DNA of 64,000 nt from positions 1 through 64,000 of the forward strand of contig NZ_RXIZ01000013.1 of the NCBI RefSeq assembly GCF_003987855.1, written 5' to 3'. Of this stretch, positions 48,756-58,107 are shown piece by piece. The translations under genes were made by a program, and so were the position numbers. Positions within the stretch are counted from its first letter, which is position 1. Each line of letters starts with the position of its first letter. Below the pieces are notes generated by a model, which saw only the letters and a list, made by a program, of their open reading frames with translations, ran no database searches and was not told the origin of the DNA. Origin of the DNA: Hyphomicrobium sp. (GTDB lineage Bacteria > Pseudomonadota > Alphaproteobacteria > Rhizobiales > Hyphomicrobiaceae).

Positions 48756-51479
48756 ATGGCAGCCCCCACGAGCAGGGACCCCGGTCCCGAGATGTCGCGA
48801 TCGTTCGCGCGGAAAGTCCGTCTCAGCACGTTTGCGTTGTTTTTCGAACGCCTTTGGCCGCGGTTGTGGCTGGTCATCGGCGTGGCGATGCTGTTCGCGA
48901 TCCTGTCGTTTCTTGGCCTATGGCCCAATCTCGAGCCGCTGCCGCACAAGATCCTGCTCCTCGGCTTCGGAGCGGCGGCGATTGCCGCCATCATCTATGC
49001 GGTCCGGATTCCGTGGCCGACGCGGGATGAAGCGATCCGGCGCATCGAGCGCCGTTCCGGCGTCCCTCACCGTCCGGCGACATCCTACGAAGACACGCTT
49101 ACGTCCGGCGCATCTGATACGGCGACGGTTGCCCTGTGGGAGGCACATCGGCAGCGTTTGGCGCGCGCCATTCAAAGGCTGAAAGTCGGCAATCCTGCGC
49201 CGCGAACGGATCGGCTCGATCCCTGGGCGCTGCGCGGTCTGCTGCTCCTGCTGCTCATCCCGGTCGCGGCGATGACGACGGGCAATTTGGGTGACCGGCT
49301 GGCGTCGGCATTCCGCTTTGCCTCAGCCGAGCAGGGTCCGCCTGCGCGGATGGACGCTTGGGTCACGCCACCACCTTACACCGCGCTGCCTCCGATCCTT
49401 CTTGCGGATGGATCGAAGCAGGCGAGCGAGGACGCGCAGGAGCGCGGCAAGTTCTTCGAAGTGCCGGACAAGAGCCAGCTCACCCTGCGCGGCGTCGGCT
49501 TTGATGGCAGCGGGGTCAAGCTCGAGGTTCTGGCCGACGGCGCGACAGAACCCGTCATCGTCGAGCCGGAGAAGCCGAAGGCTGGCGAACCCGCGAAAGA
49601 GGCCGTCGCGTCGAATGCGGGGGCATCCAACGTTTCAGAAGTCCGCTACGAGATCCGCAAGTCGGCGCGCGTGCGGGCGCTCAATGGCAGCCGTGAGCTC
49701 GGATTATGGACGTTCGACGTCGTTGCCGACGAACTTCCGAAGATTGCGTTGACGAAAGACATCAGCGGGACACCGCGCGGTTCGATGCGCGTGGTCTATA
49801 AGGCTGAAGATGATTACGGCGTGCAAAGCGCCGAGGTGAAAGTGCGCAAGCTGCCGCCGCCGCCCGTCGATCCGTCGAAGGCCTGGGCGCAGCCGCCGCC
49901 GATCGTCGGAACGCCGTTGCCGCCGGAGCCGCCTCCGGTCATGAGCCTCAAGATCCCGCGCCCCGGGGCCAAGACGGTCGACACGTCGACGCTGATCGAA
50001 GTAGGCGAAAATCCGCTCGCCGGTCAGCGCGTGGAGCTTTGGCTCGAGGCGACGGACGTCGGTGGACAGATCGGACGCAGCAAGCCGATCCAAATCGTGC
50101 TGCCTGCTCGTCGCTTCAAGAATCCCTTGGCGCGCGCGCTCGTCGAACAGCGCCGTCTGCTCGCAGAAGATTCGCGCTACCGGCCGATGGTCGTTCGCGC
50201 ACTCGATGCTCTGACGATGGAGCCTGAAGGTTTCATCACCGATGACGGCGTGTTTCTCGGCATGCGTTCGGTTTTCCACCGCCTCGATCGCGATGGCTCA
50301 CGCGAAACGATCAACGGGGCGATCGCGGATCTGTGGCAGATCGCGTTGAAGGTCGAGGATGGCGATCTCTCGCAGGCGGAAAAGGCGCTGAAAGATGCAC
50401 AGGATCGACTTTCGGACGCCATTCAGAAGGGCGACGACAAGGACATCCAGGACGCGATGGCGGAGCTGAAGAAGCGGCTCAACGATTACCTCAACGAGAT
50501 GCAGAAAAACGCCGAGAAGGAGAACCCGTCTCCCGGCGATCAGCAGAACGACCAAAACGATCAGCTCGGCCAGCAAGATCTCGATCAGATGATGAAGGAT
50601 CTTGAAAAGAGCGCGCGCGAGGGCTCGCGCGAAGAGGCCGAGCAAATGCTGTCGGAAATGCGCGAGCTGATGGATCGCCTGCAGGCGGCGAACTCGCCGG
50701 AAGCGCGGGCGCAGCAGCAGCGCGCCCAGCAGATGATGAAGAAGCTCAACGAACTCAGCGATCTCACCGGCAAGCAGCAGCAGCTGATGGACGATACCTT
50801 CGGCGAGCGGCGAAAGCAGGAAGGCGAGGGTGGCTCGCAGCAGGATCAGCAGGGGCAGGGATCACCCCACGCGGGCAAGAACGGTCAAAAGGGCCAGGGC
50901 CAGCAGCAGCGCGGCGGCCAGGAAGGCATGCAGGCCGACCAGGACGGCGGCGGCGAGCAAGGCGAAGGACAGCAGGGCGAGGGTGGCCGTCCGGGCGGAC
51001 AGCAGCAGCGGCGCGGCAAGGGCAGCCTGCAAGACCGGCAGGCGCAGCTTCGCAACGAACTCGACAAGCTGAAGAAGGATCTCGAGCAGATGGGCGCCGG
51101 CGATCCCGATAAGCTCGGGAACGCGCAGGATTCGATGGGCAAGGCCGAGGATGCGCTGAAGCAGGGCGATCTCGACGAGGCGGCCAACCAGCAAGGCCAG
51201 GCGCTCGATCAGATGCGCCAGAGCGCCCAGCAAATGGCGCAGCAGATGCAGCAGAACGCGCAGCAGCGTCTTGGCCGCGGCGGTTCATCCCCGCGCGATC
51301 CGTTCGGGCGGCCGCAGCGCGCGCAGGGGCCGGACTTCGGCAACTCGGTGAAAGTGCCGGATGCGATCGACGCGCAGCGCGCCCGCGAAATTCTGGAAGA
51401 GCTGCGCAAACGGTCCGGCGAAAGCCTGCGTCCGCAGGACGAACTCGAATACATCGACCGGCTGTTGAAGCGGTTCTAA
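48756..51479 (+). CDS. TIGR02302/DUF4175 family protein
   Basis: Two N-terminal TM segments, PWPTRDEAIRRIERRSGVPHRPATSYEDTL, long Gln/Gly-rich C-terminal region ending YIDRLLKRF. Confidence 0.88.
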   Translation: MAAPTSRDPGPEMSRSFARKVRLSTFALFFERLWPRLWLVIGVAMLFAILSFLGLWPNLEPLPHKILLLGFGAAAIAAIIYAVRIPWPTRDEAIRRIERRSGVPHRPATSYEDTLTSGASDTATVALWEAHRQRLARAIQRLKVGNPAPRTDRLDPWALRGLLLLLLIPVAAMTTGNLGDRLASAFRFASAEQGPPARMDAWVTPPPYTALPPILLADGSKQASEDAQERGKFFEVPDKSQLTLRGVGFDGSGVKLEVLADGATEPVIVEPEKPKAGEPAKEAVASNAGASNVSEVRYEIRKSARVRALNGSRELGLWTFDVVADELPKIALTKDISGTPRGSMRVVYKAEDDYGVQSAEVKVRKLPPPPVDPSKAWAQPPPIVGTPLPPEPPPVMSLKIPRPGAKTVDTSTLIEVGENPLAGQRVELWLEATDVGGQIGRSKPIQIVLPARRFKNPLARALVEQRRLLAEDSRYRPMVVRALDALTMEPEGFITDDGVFLGMRSVFHRLDRDGSRETINGAIADLWQIALKVEDGDLSQAEKALKDAQDRLSDAIQKGDDKDIQDAMAELKKRLNDYLNEMQKNAEKENPSPGDQQNDQNDQLGQQDLDQMMKDLEKSAREGSREEAEQMLSEMRELMDRLQAANSPEARAQQQRAQQMMKKLNELSDLTGKQQQLMDDTFGERRKQEGEGGSQQDQQGQGSPHAGKNGQKGQGQQQRGGQEGMQADQDGGGEQGEGQQGEGGRPGGQQQRRGKGSLQDRQAQLRNELDKLKKDLEQMGAGDPDKLGNAQDSMGKAEDALKQGDLDEAANQQGQALDQMRQSAQQMAQQMQQNAQQRLGRGGSSPRDPFGRPQRAQGPDFGNSVKVPDAIDAQRAREILEELRKRSGESLRPQDELEYIDRLLKRF

Positions 51480-51601
51480 GTCGAGCGACCGCGCGACTGC
51501 TTCCGATGCCTCCATCAACGCTGACGGCCTAGAGGCCGTCGGTCGGGGAAGAAGAGCGCTTCGATCCGCTCGATCAGATGTTCGATGGCACGCAGCATGT
51601 G

Positions 51602-51632
51602 CGTTCTCCGAGGTAATGTGCTGCGGAGAACG
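51602..51632. promoter_or_regulatory. 9-bp inverted repeat in the intergenic region upstream of the LysR gene
   Basis: CGTTCTCCG-aggtaatgtgctg-CGGAGAACG. Confidence 0.5.
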
Positions 51633-51669
51633 GTGCGCTTCATGGGCGCGCGGAACAAACGGCATTGCT

Positions 51670-51684
51670 TTACATGACCTGTAA
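51670..51684. promoter_or_regulatory. Candidate LysR-type operator
   Basis: TTACA-TGACC-TGTAA perfect dyad 22 bp before the LysR gene start. Confidence 0.45.
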
Positions 51685-51705
51685 GTTTTTGTTACATGTC
51701 GGTCC

Positions 51706-52686
51706 ATGTCACGCAGATTGCCGCCGCTCAATTCGCTCAAAGCCTTCGAAGCCGCTGCGCGGCTGGCGAGCTTTTCGCGCGCGGCCGCCGAACTCAACGT
51801 GACGCACGCCGCCATCAGCCGGCATGTGCGCGCACTCGAAGCGGAGTTTCGCACGCCGCTCTTCGAGAGAACCGGCCGGGGCGTGGAACTCACCGAAGTC
51901 GGCCGCGCACTTGCGCAGGAGCTTACGACAGGCTTCGACATCATCGCGGCGGCGGCGAGCCGGTTCGCGAAGCCATCGCGGCGCAAGCGGCGTCTTCGGG
52001 TAACGTCGGACCCGTCGTTCGCCGCGCTCTGGCTGGTGCCGCGCCTCGGCCGGTTCACCGCGCTCCATCCCGGCATCGAACTCGAAATCGACGCCAGCCC
52101 ACGGCTCGTCGATTTCGCGAAAGAAGATATCGACTTCGGTATTCGCTGGGGCGGCGGCGCATGGGACGGCGTCGATGCCAAGAAGCTTGCCGATGCGGAG
52201 CTGACCCTCGTCTGCAGTCCGCAGTTCCTCAGCGCGCATCCGATCTCCAAGCCCGCCGATCTCGATGGCGAACGCCTGATCCAGGAGACGGCGAAAGAAT
52301 GCTGGAACGCGTGGCTCGCGGCGGCGGGCATCGCCGATCGGGTGACGCCATCGGGGCCGACACTCAACGGCGATCTCGCAATCGCTGCGGCGGAGGCTGG
52401 CCAGGGGCTAGCGCTTGCCGATCAGATCCAAGCGGGAGATGCGCTCGCCGCCGGGTATCTCGTGCGGCCGTTCGAAGTGGTGGCGACGCGTTACGCGTAT
52501 TATCTGGTTCGTCGGCCCGGAGCGAGGGTGACAGAGGCGGCATCCGCATTCGAAGCGTGGCTAGAAGCTGAACTCAAAGCCTTCACAGCGAAACTTGCCA
52601 AAACGACTGCGGTGCGCGCGGAGATAAGCCGAACGCTGGCCAAATCCAAACCTTCGGCGCGCCGAGGGCGTGTGGCCGCGCGTTAG
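51706..52686 (+). CDS. LysR-family regulator, GcvA-like
   Basis: LPPLNSLKAFEAAARLASFSRAAAELNVTHAAISRHVRALEAEFRTPLFERTGRGVELTEVG. Confidence 0.93.
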   Translation: MSRRLPPLNSLKAFEAAARLASFSRAAAELNVTHAAISRHVRALEAEFRTPLFERTGRGVELTEVGRALAQELTTGFDIIAAAASRFAKPSRRKRRLRVTSDPSFAALWLVPRLGRFTALHPGIELEIDASPRLVDFAKEDIDFGIRWGGGAWDGVDAKKLADAELTLVCSPQFLSAHPISKPADLDGERLIQETAKECWNAWLAAAGIADRVTPSGPTLNGDLAIAAAEAGQGLALADQIQAGDALAAGYLVRPFEVVATRYAYYLVRRPGARVTEAASAFEAWLEAELKAFTAKLAKTTAVRAEISRTLAKSKPSARRGRVAAR

Positions 52687-53636
52687 GGCGCGGCCGGCTT
52701 CGGTACGAACCGTGTCAGGAAACCGCCGATCACCTGGTGGCTCGTCAGCCGCGCACCCGCCCAGCCGTCACGTGGCTCTTCGCCCTTCCACCAGCGCGAG
52801 AACTGCCGCCACATATCGATAGGATACCAGGAGCCGTCACGGCCGGTGAGCGGTCCCCAGTAGTCGGCAAGCGTGAACTTATATTCGAGGAACACAGAGC
52901 CGCTCTTCAAACGGAACTCGAGACCGAACAGCGCCTGCCCGACGGGGCCGGTGTATTGATATTCGTAGGTTCGCGATGCGTCGGTCTTCAAATGAATTTC
53001 CGAATGCGGAAACGAAAGGCCCGCGCCGCCCCCGAAGTAGGGCGAGACGATGCCGATCGAGGGCAGGCGCATCAGGCCGTTCAGCGTCAGCATGTTGTGG
53101 CCGTGCGTCCATTCGAGCTTGGAGAAATAATCGCCGACCTTCGCCGTCGCTGGCGCAGGCTTGCCGTCGATCGTTCCCTGGAACTCGAAATCCTGTTTGA
53201 AGGGCGCGTAGACTTTCGAGTGGGTGAAGTCGAGCATCGAGCCGAAGCGTCCGCCGAACCAGCGCTGAATGCGCACGCCGTAGTAGAGCGGGTTCTCGAA
53301 GGGTTCGGTGAACCAATCGATCTTTTTGATCGTCAGGTCCGTGTTGCCCGGCTTCACGAGGTGGAAATCGCTCGGGTAATGATACGGCGCGCCGAGGTAG
53401 GCGCCGAAATCGGTTTCGCGGCCCGGTTGGCGCGCGGTGGAGACAGGCGGATTGGCCGTCGTCGCCGATGAGTCATCGTAATCATCCGGGAGCGCAGCCA
53501 TGACGAGCAATCCCATCGTGACTGCGGTGGCCGCGATCTGGATCGCGCGGCCGATGGCCGACGTCGATGGCCAGGGGAGAAATCGGGGTGGCGACCACAG
53601 CGGTGCAGACAGGCGTTCGCGTGCGAGCATTCCCAT
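52683..53636 (-). CDS. Outer-membrane beta-barrel protein, lipid A oxidase-like
   Basis: LEWTHGHNMLTLNGLMRLPSIGIVSPYFGGGAGLSFPHSEI...YEYQYTGPVGQALFGLEFRLKSGSVFLEYKFTLADYWGPLTG; barrel-like alternating strands. Lipid A oxidase similarity is from memory. Confidence 0.55.
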   Translation of the reverse strand: MGMLARERLSAPLWSPPRFLPWPSTSAIGRAIQIAATAVTMGLLVMAALPDDYDDSSATTANPPVSTARQPGRETDFGAYLGAPYHYPSDFHLVKPGNTDLTIKKIDWFTEPFENPLYYGVRIQRWFGGRFGSMLDFTHSKVYAPFKQDFEFQGTIDGKPAPATAKVGDYFSKLEWTHGHNMLTLNGLMRLPSIGIVSPYFGGGAGLSFPHSEIHLKTDASRTYEYQYTGPVGQALFGLEFRLKSGSVFLEYKFTLADYWGPLTGRDGSWYPIDMWRQFSRWWKGEEPRDGWAGARLTSHQVIGGFLTRFVPKPAAP

Positions 53637-53712
53637 TCCCCCCGTTTGCCGCCCGCATCAGGCGGTCTCGTCGTGGCGTGCCTGCGCCTTCCCGCACAGT
53701 TGCCGGTAGGCT

Positions 53713-54825
53713 TTATGCGCCTCCTCCAGACGCTTGCAAGGCATCCAGCATTCGATTTACTGCGGCAATCTGCGGCGCGTCACGAGTCAGATACTGCGGG
53801 CCCGTATAACCCCACCAATCCCAGCAGCCTTGCGGATTGATCGGCGACTTCGCCACCTGTGGAAAAAGCACGACGATCCGATTCGTATCGGCCCAGCGGG
53901 CATAGCCCGACTCCTTGATGAACGTGTCGCCCACCGCTTCGCGATTCTGCTCGCAGCCGTGGAAGGCGATGTGAACGCGGCAGCCTTTTGACTCAGCGCA
54001 GGCTTTGGGAACGTACACGACGCCGGTTTCGGCAAGCTCGGCGCTGTCGTTGTTGGTGACGAACGGCCGTTGATCGAAATCAATGAATTGGCCAGAGAGT
54101 GCGCTCGCCCGCGGCTGCAGATCGCCGTAGATGAATTTCAACAGCGCGCCTGCTTGATCGTAATTGCAATTGACGATGTATGGCTCGCCCGAAACACCGC
54201 AGGAACTGCCCTCGTCGTCGGTCACGAACGCATGGCCGGCAGGGACATCGGACACGAGCGCGACGTTCGCATCGGGCACGCCGAGCTTCTTGTAGAAATC
54301 TGCCGCGTGCCTGACGATCGATGGGGCCACCGTGCGGTCGGCCGTTCCGGTGAAGAGATAGATGCGATCGCGTATGACGTCGGCGATGGGATCGATCTCG
54401 CCCTTCTTAGCGCGGTCTTCCGCTTTTCGTGCAAGTTCGTCGGGATCGGATACGCCCCATATGCCGAGGAGATCGAGCATGCAGCCGTTCACGGCCTTGC
54501 TGAGGTTCAAGAGCGCGGTACCCGTGCCGGGCATCGTGTTGGCGAAAATGCTTTCGGAGCAGCCATAGGGTCCGCCCGCGATGATCGCGGCGCCGATGAC
54601 GCGCTTGGCATGCGCCATCTGGAATTGACCGGCCATGTAGGCGCCTGAACTGATACCAGACACCGAGGTCTGATCCGGTTCGACGCCGAGCGCGGGAATG
54701 GGACGCGCGGTTGTTGCCGTTGTCTCGGCTTTGTCGCTTTTGTCGTTGCAGCCTGCGGTCAGTGCGGCGGCGAACGCTGCAAGGATCAGCGGCAGGCGGG
54801 CGAGCGGATATCGTCGAACTGGCAT
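53713..54825 (-). CDS. PHB depolymerase-like esterase lipoprotein
   Basis: Start MPVRRYPLARLPLILAAFAAALTAGC (lipobox). TSVSGISSGAYMAGQFQMAHA (GxSxG), HIAFHGCEQNRE, GCWDWWGYTGPQYLTRDAPQIAAVNRML. Confidence 0.85.
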   Translation of the reverse strand: MPVRRYPLARLPLILAAFAAALTAGCNDKSDKAETTATTARPIPALGVEPDQTSVSGISSGAYMAGQFQMAHAKRVIGAAIIAGGPYGCSESIFANTMPGTGTALLNLSKAVNGCMLDLLGIWGVSDPDELARKAEDRAKKGEIDPIADVIRDRIYLFTGTADRTVAPSIVRHAADFYKKLGVPDANVALVSDVPAGHAFVTDDEGSSCGVSGEPYIVNCNYDQAGALLKFIYGDLQPRASALSGQFIDFDQRPFVTNNDSAELAETGVVYVPKACAESKGCRVHIAFHGCEQNREAVGDTFIKESGYARWADTNRIVVLFPQVAKSPINPQGCWDWWGYTGPQYLTRDAPQIAAVNRMLDALQASGGGA

Positions 54826-54866
54826 GGTGGAATGAATTCCAGAAATCGGGGCTTCAGAAAATGAGG

Positions 54867-55727
54867 CTATCGGGTAATGGCGTCGAAGCTCAAGGCGGCG
54901 TTGGGCCCAATATACCAGCACTTCTTCTCATCCGCCTCCTTATGCCAGATGAGACTCTTAACGTCGTTCCAGCCACCCTTCTGAAGGCTTCGCTGCAAGG
55001 CCTTAAGCTCATTTGCGCTGGGCTGGGGAGTCAAGCCTTCCGCGTAAACGAACGAGACCGTACTGACGGCCGTTGCCTCATAGCCTTCTTCGCGGCGCGT
55101 GATGAGGAACGCGACCGAATTCAGGTTCTGGCCGGGGATGCGGGGAACGCCGAGCGGAAAGATCAGACGCCCGCCAACTTTCAGCTTTTCGATCCATGGA
55201 GCAGCGGGCCGTGGCACGGCAAAGTTGACGTAGACGATATCCACCTTGCTCTTCGGCCAGTCGCAGCCATTGGCGCAAACGACTTCGACGTTGGCGCGGT
55301 CGGCGAGATTGTCTTTTGCTCGGGCGGCGGATTTCTCGTCGTATTCGACGGCGATGACGCGTCCGGCCGCTCCGACGAGTTCGGAAATGATCGCGGAGTA
55401 ATAGCCGTTTCCCGCACCGATGTGGGCGACGGTATCGCCCTCGCGCGGCGCGACGAGATGCAGCCAGCGCGCATGGAGCGACGGACTGCCGTTATTTACG
55501 CCGCGGGCTTCGTCGATGGCAATGACGACGTCCTGATAGATGAGGGCAGGATCTTTGTCGGCGTGCACGCCGTACGACCACGGTGTCAAGATATGCCATG
55601 GCGGCGGACCCAGGAACGCCTCGCGCGGCACGCTTGCGAAGGCGTCCTCGAGACGTTTGTTGTCGGCTGCGTCAGCGATCGTCAGCATCTGGCGCGCGAA
55701 GACGCGGCGCACATTGGCAAGTTTCAT
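54867..55727 (-). CDS. Protein-L-isoaspartate O-methyltransferase family protein
   Basis: EAFLGPPPW...; PSLHARWLHLVAPREGDTVAHIGAGNGYYSAIISELVGAAGRVIAVEYDEKSAARAKDNLA. Confidence 0.88.
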   Translation of the reverse strand: MKLANVRRVFARQMLTIADAADNKRLEDAFASVPREAFLGPPPWHILTPWSYGVHADKDPALIYQDVVIAIDEARGVNNGSPSLHARWLHLVAPREGDTVAHIGAGNGYYSAIISELVGAAGRVIAVEYDEKSAARAKDNLADRANVEVVCANGCDWPKSKVDIVYVNFAVPRPAAPWIEKLKVGGRLIFPLGVPRIPGQNLNSVAFLITRREEGYEATAVSTVSFVYAEGLTPQPSANELKALQRSLQKGGWNDVKSLIWHKEADEKKCWYIGPNAALSFDAITR

Positions 55728-55767
55728 CTCCGGCTCCGATCGCCGCGCTTTGGGCGGGCGGCTCGCG

Positions 55768-58101
55768 TTATCTTACGCGGATCGAAGAGCGGTCGGTACG
55801 GCCTTTGGCATCGATAACGGTAAGTTTGGCGAAGCCTTCTGTGGGCTGCCACGTGACTTCGCGGGCGTGCGCATCCGAAGCGATCGGTTTGCCGTCGATC
55901 AGCCAGGTGAGCGGCAGTGCGCCACCATCGGCTTTGAGCACGAGGGGTTCGCCGTCGAGATCGGCTGTCGCGATTTCGGATTGATCGGGCGGAAACGAGA
56001 TGAGAACCGGTGGTTCGAGGAATTTGCCTGTAACAGGATCGTCGCCCGGGTCGCGCCAGCGCTTCAACGGCGCGGGGAGCTCAGCATTCGTCGCGCGGAT
56101 TACGTTGGCGGGCGCGCCTTGCAAGGGCGCGCGCGCGCCGGGAATACGCTCGAAGGCGTCAAACAACATCGGCGCTGCGGCGCTGCGGCCGACGAGCCCG
56201 GGGATGCTCGAATTGTCCGGACGGCCGACCCAGGCGGCAATCACATACTTGCCGTCGTAGCCGATTGCCCAGGCGTCGCGATAACCATAGGACGTGCCGG
56301 TCTTGTAGGCGAAGCGTCCGCCCTTGGCGTTGAGCGGCGGCGGTGCGTCTTTCAGGACATCCGTCACATACCACGCCGCGAGCGGTGACATGAGACGATG
56401 GGCGTTGACGAGCGGCTTCAGATGCGATGTCGCCCAGACCTTGCCGCGCTCGTTCCAGCGATGGGTCAGCATAATGCTGTCGCCGCCGCGCGCGAGGCCG
56501 GCGTAGAGCTGCGTCAGTTCCTCGAGCGTCAAACCCGTACCGCCGAGTGCCATCGCCAACGTCGGCTCGGACTTGTCTGGGAAGCGAGCTTCGACGCCGG
56601 CACGGCGGAAGCGGCCAACGAGCTTGCCCGGTCCGACGCGGGCCAAAACGCGGACAGCGGGGATGTTGAACGACTGCTCCAGCGCCTCGCGAATGGAGAC
56701 GGTGCCGTGATAGCCTTCATCGAAGTTCTTCGGCGCGTAATTGCCGAAGCGAACGGGCCGATCCTCGATGAGTGTTTCGGGATGCGCGAGGCCGGCTTCG
56801 AAAGCCAAACCATAAATGAACGGCTTCAACGTCGACCCGGGCGAGCGCACGGCGGTTGCCATGTCGACGGCGCCCTGACGCGATTTATCCATATATCCGG
56901 CGGAGCCGACCTCAGCCAAAATCTCGCCCGTCTGATGGTCGGCGACGATGACGGCGGTCGAAACGTTGTCGCCGATCATGCGGGCGTGATCCTGCGCGAG
57001 CTTTTCCAGGCTCGCTTGCAGATTGCGGTCGAGCGTCAGCTTGATCACGCTTTCGCTCGGATGGGCGGCAACTTCGCCTTCGGCGAGATGGGGAGCGAGC
57101 AGAGGAAACGAGTAGCGCGCGGCTGGAATGCGCTCGGTCTTGGCGCGTTCGGCTTCCGCCAGCGTGATGACGTGTGCGGCGACGGCGCGATTGAGCACGC
57201 GATTGCGGGCGCGCAACGCTGCATTCGGATTGCGATCGAGACGGCGAATTTCCGGTGACTGCGGGAGGGCGACAAGAAGAGCAGCTTCGCCGAGCGAGAG
57301 GCGGCGTGGTTCCTTGCCGAAATAGGCGAGCGAGGCGGCGCGAACACCTTCGAGATTGCCGCCGAACGGCGCGAGGCGAAGATAGAGCTTGAGGATCTCC
57401 GTCTTGGAAAGGGTGCGCTCAAGTTCGATGGCGCGCGCCATCTGGCGAAGCTTGCCGCCCGCCGTGCGCTCGTGACGGCCGTCGAGCAGGCGAGCGACCT
57501 GCATCGTCAGCGTCGAGCCACCGGATATGATGCGGCCGTGGCGCAGCATCTGCATCACCGCGCGGAGGATGGCTTTCGAGTCGACACCGTGATGCGAATA
57601 GAAGCGCTTGTCTTCGAAGGCGAAGAGCATTTTCAGGTAGTGCGGATCGACGTCCTTGGGATCGAGCGGCAACCGCCACATGCCATCGGTCGTCGTGAAG
57701 GCGCGGAGCAGGCGATCGTCGCGGTCGACGACGGTGGTCGATACGGCCCTGGCGTTCTCGAGCGGCAGGGGGCCGGCGTCGGCGAAGGCTTTGAGGTAGA
57801 GGCCGCAGGCGCCGGCCGCGAGTACGAAGAATGCCGCGCAAGCCGCAATGGCCACACGGCGCAGCGTGAATGGATTTCGGCTTTTCTCACGCGGCGGAGA
57901 AGCAGCGCGAAGGCGAGATAAGAAGGGGACGTAGCGCCGGAGGAGGGTGGCTGACGCTGGGGGCACCGACGGCTCGTCACCCCCTCTCCGGCCTTCCCCC
58001 ATTGGGGGAACTGCAGACGAGGAGACTTGCGCCCCCTCACCCTGGCCCTCTCCCCGAGGGGAGAGAGAGACGTTCTTCTTTGCCCATGGCCCCAGCCGCA
58101 C
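55768..58101 (-). CDS. pbpC: Penicillin-binding protein 1C
   Basis: FEDKRFYSHHGVDSKAILRA; GGSTLTMQVARLLDGR; RSPGSTLKPFIYGLAF; YKTGTSYGYRDAWAIGYDGKYVIAAWVGRPD. N-terminal start uncertain because it runs through repeat sequence. Confidence 0.92.
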   Translation of the reverse strand: MRLGPWAKKNVSLSPRGEGQGEGAQVSSSAVPPMGEGRRGGDEPSVPPASATLLRRYVPFLSRLRAASPPREKSRNPFTLRRVAIAACAAFFVLAAGACGLYLKAFADAGPLPLENARAVSTTVVDRDDRLLRAFTTTDGMWRLPLDPKDVDPHYLKMLFAFEDKRFYSHHGVDSKAILRAVMQMLRHGRIISGGSTLTMQVARLLDGRHERTAGGKLRQMARAIELERTLSKTEILKLYLRLAPFGGNLEGVRAASLAYFGKEPRRLSLGEAALLVALPQSPEIRRLDRNPNAALRARNRVLNRAVAAHVITLAEAERAKTERIPAARYSFPLLAPHLAEGEVAAHPSESVIKLTLDRNLQASLEKLAQDHARMIGDNVSTAVIVADHQTGEILAEVGSAGYMDKSRQGAVDMATAVRSPGSTLKPFIYGLAFEAGLAHPETLIEDRPVRFGNYAPKNFDEGYHGTVSIREALEQSFNIPAVRVLARVGPGKLVGRFRRAGVEARFPDKSEPTLAMALGGTGLTLEELTQLYAGLARGGDSIMLTHRWNERGKVWATSHLKPLVNAHRLMSPLAAWYVTDVLKDAPPPLNAKGGRFAYKTGTSYGYRDAWAIGYDGKYVIAAWVGRPDNSSIPGLVGRSAAAPMLFDAFERIPGARAPLQGAPANVIRATNAELPAPLKRWRDPGDDPVTGKFLEPPVLISFPPDQSEIATADLDGEPLVLKADGGALPLTWLIDGKPIASDAHAREVTWQPTEGFAKLTVIDAKGRTDRSSIRVR
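58031..58066 (+). repeat. Dispersed palindromic-type repeat copy
   Basis: CCCCTCACCCTGGCCCTCTCCCCGAGGGGAGAGAG, same core as 9653-9706 and 10075-10116. Confidence 0.6.
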
Positions 58102-58107
58102 GTCGCA

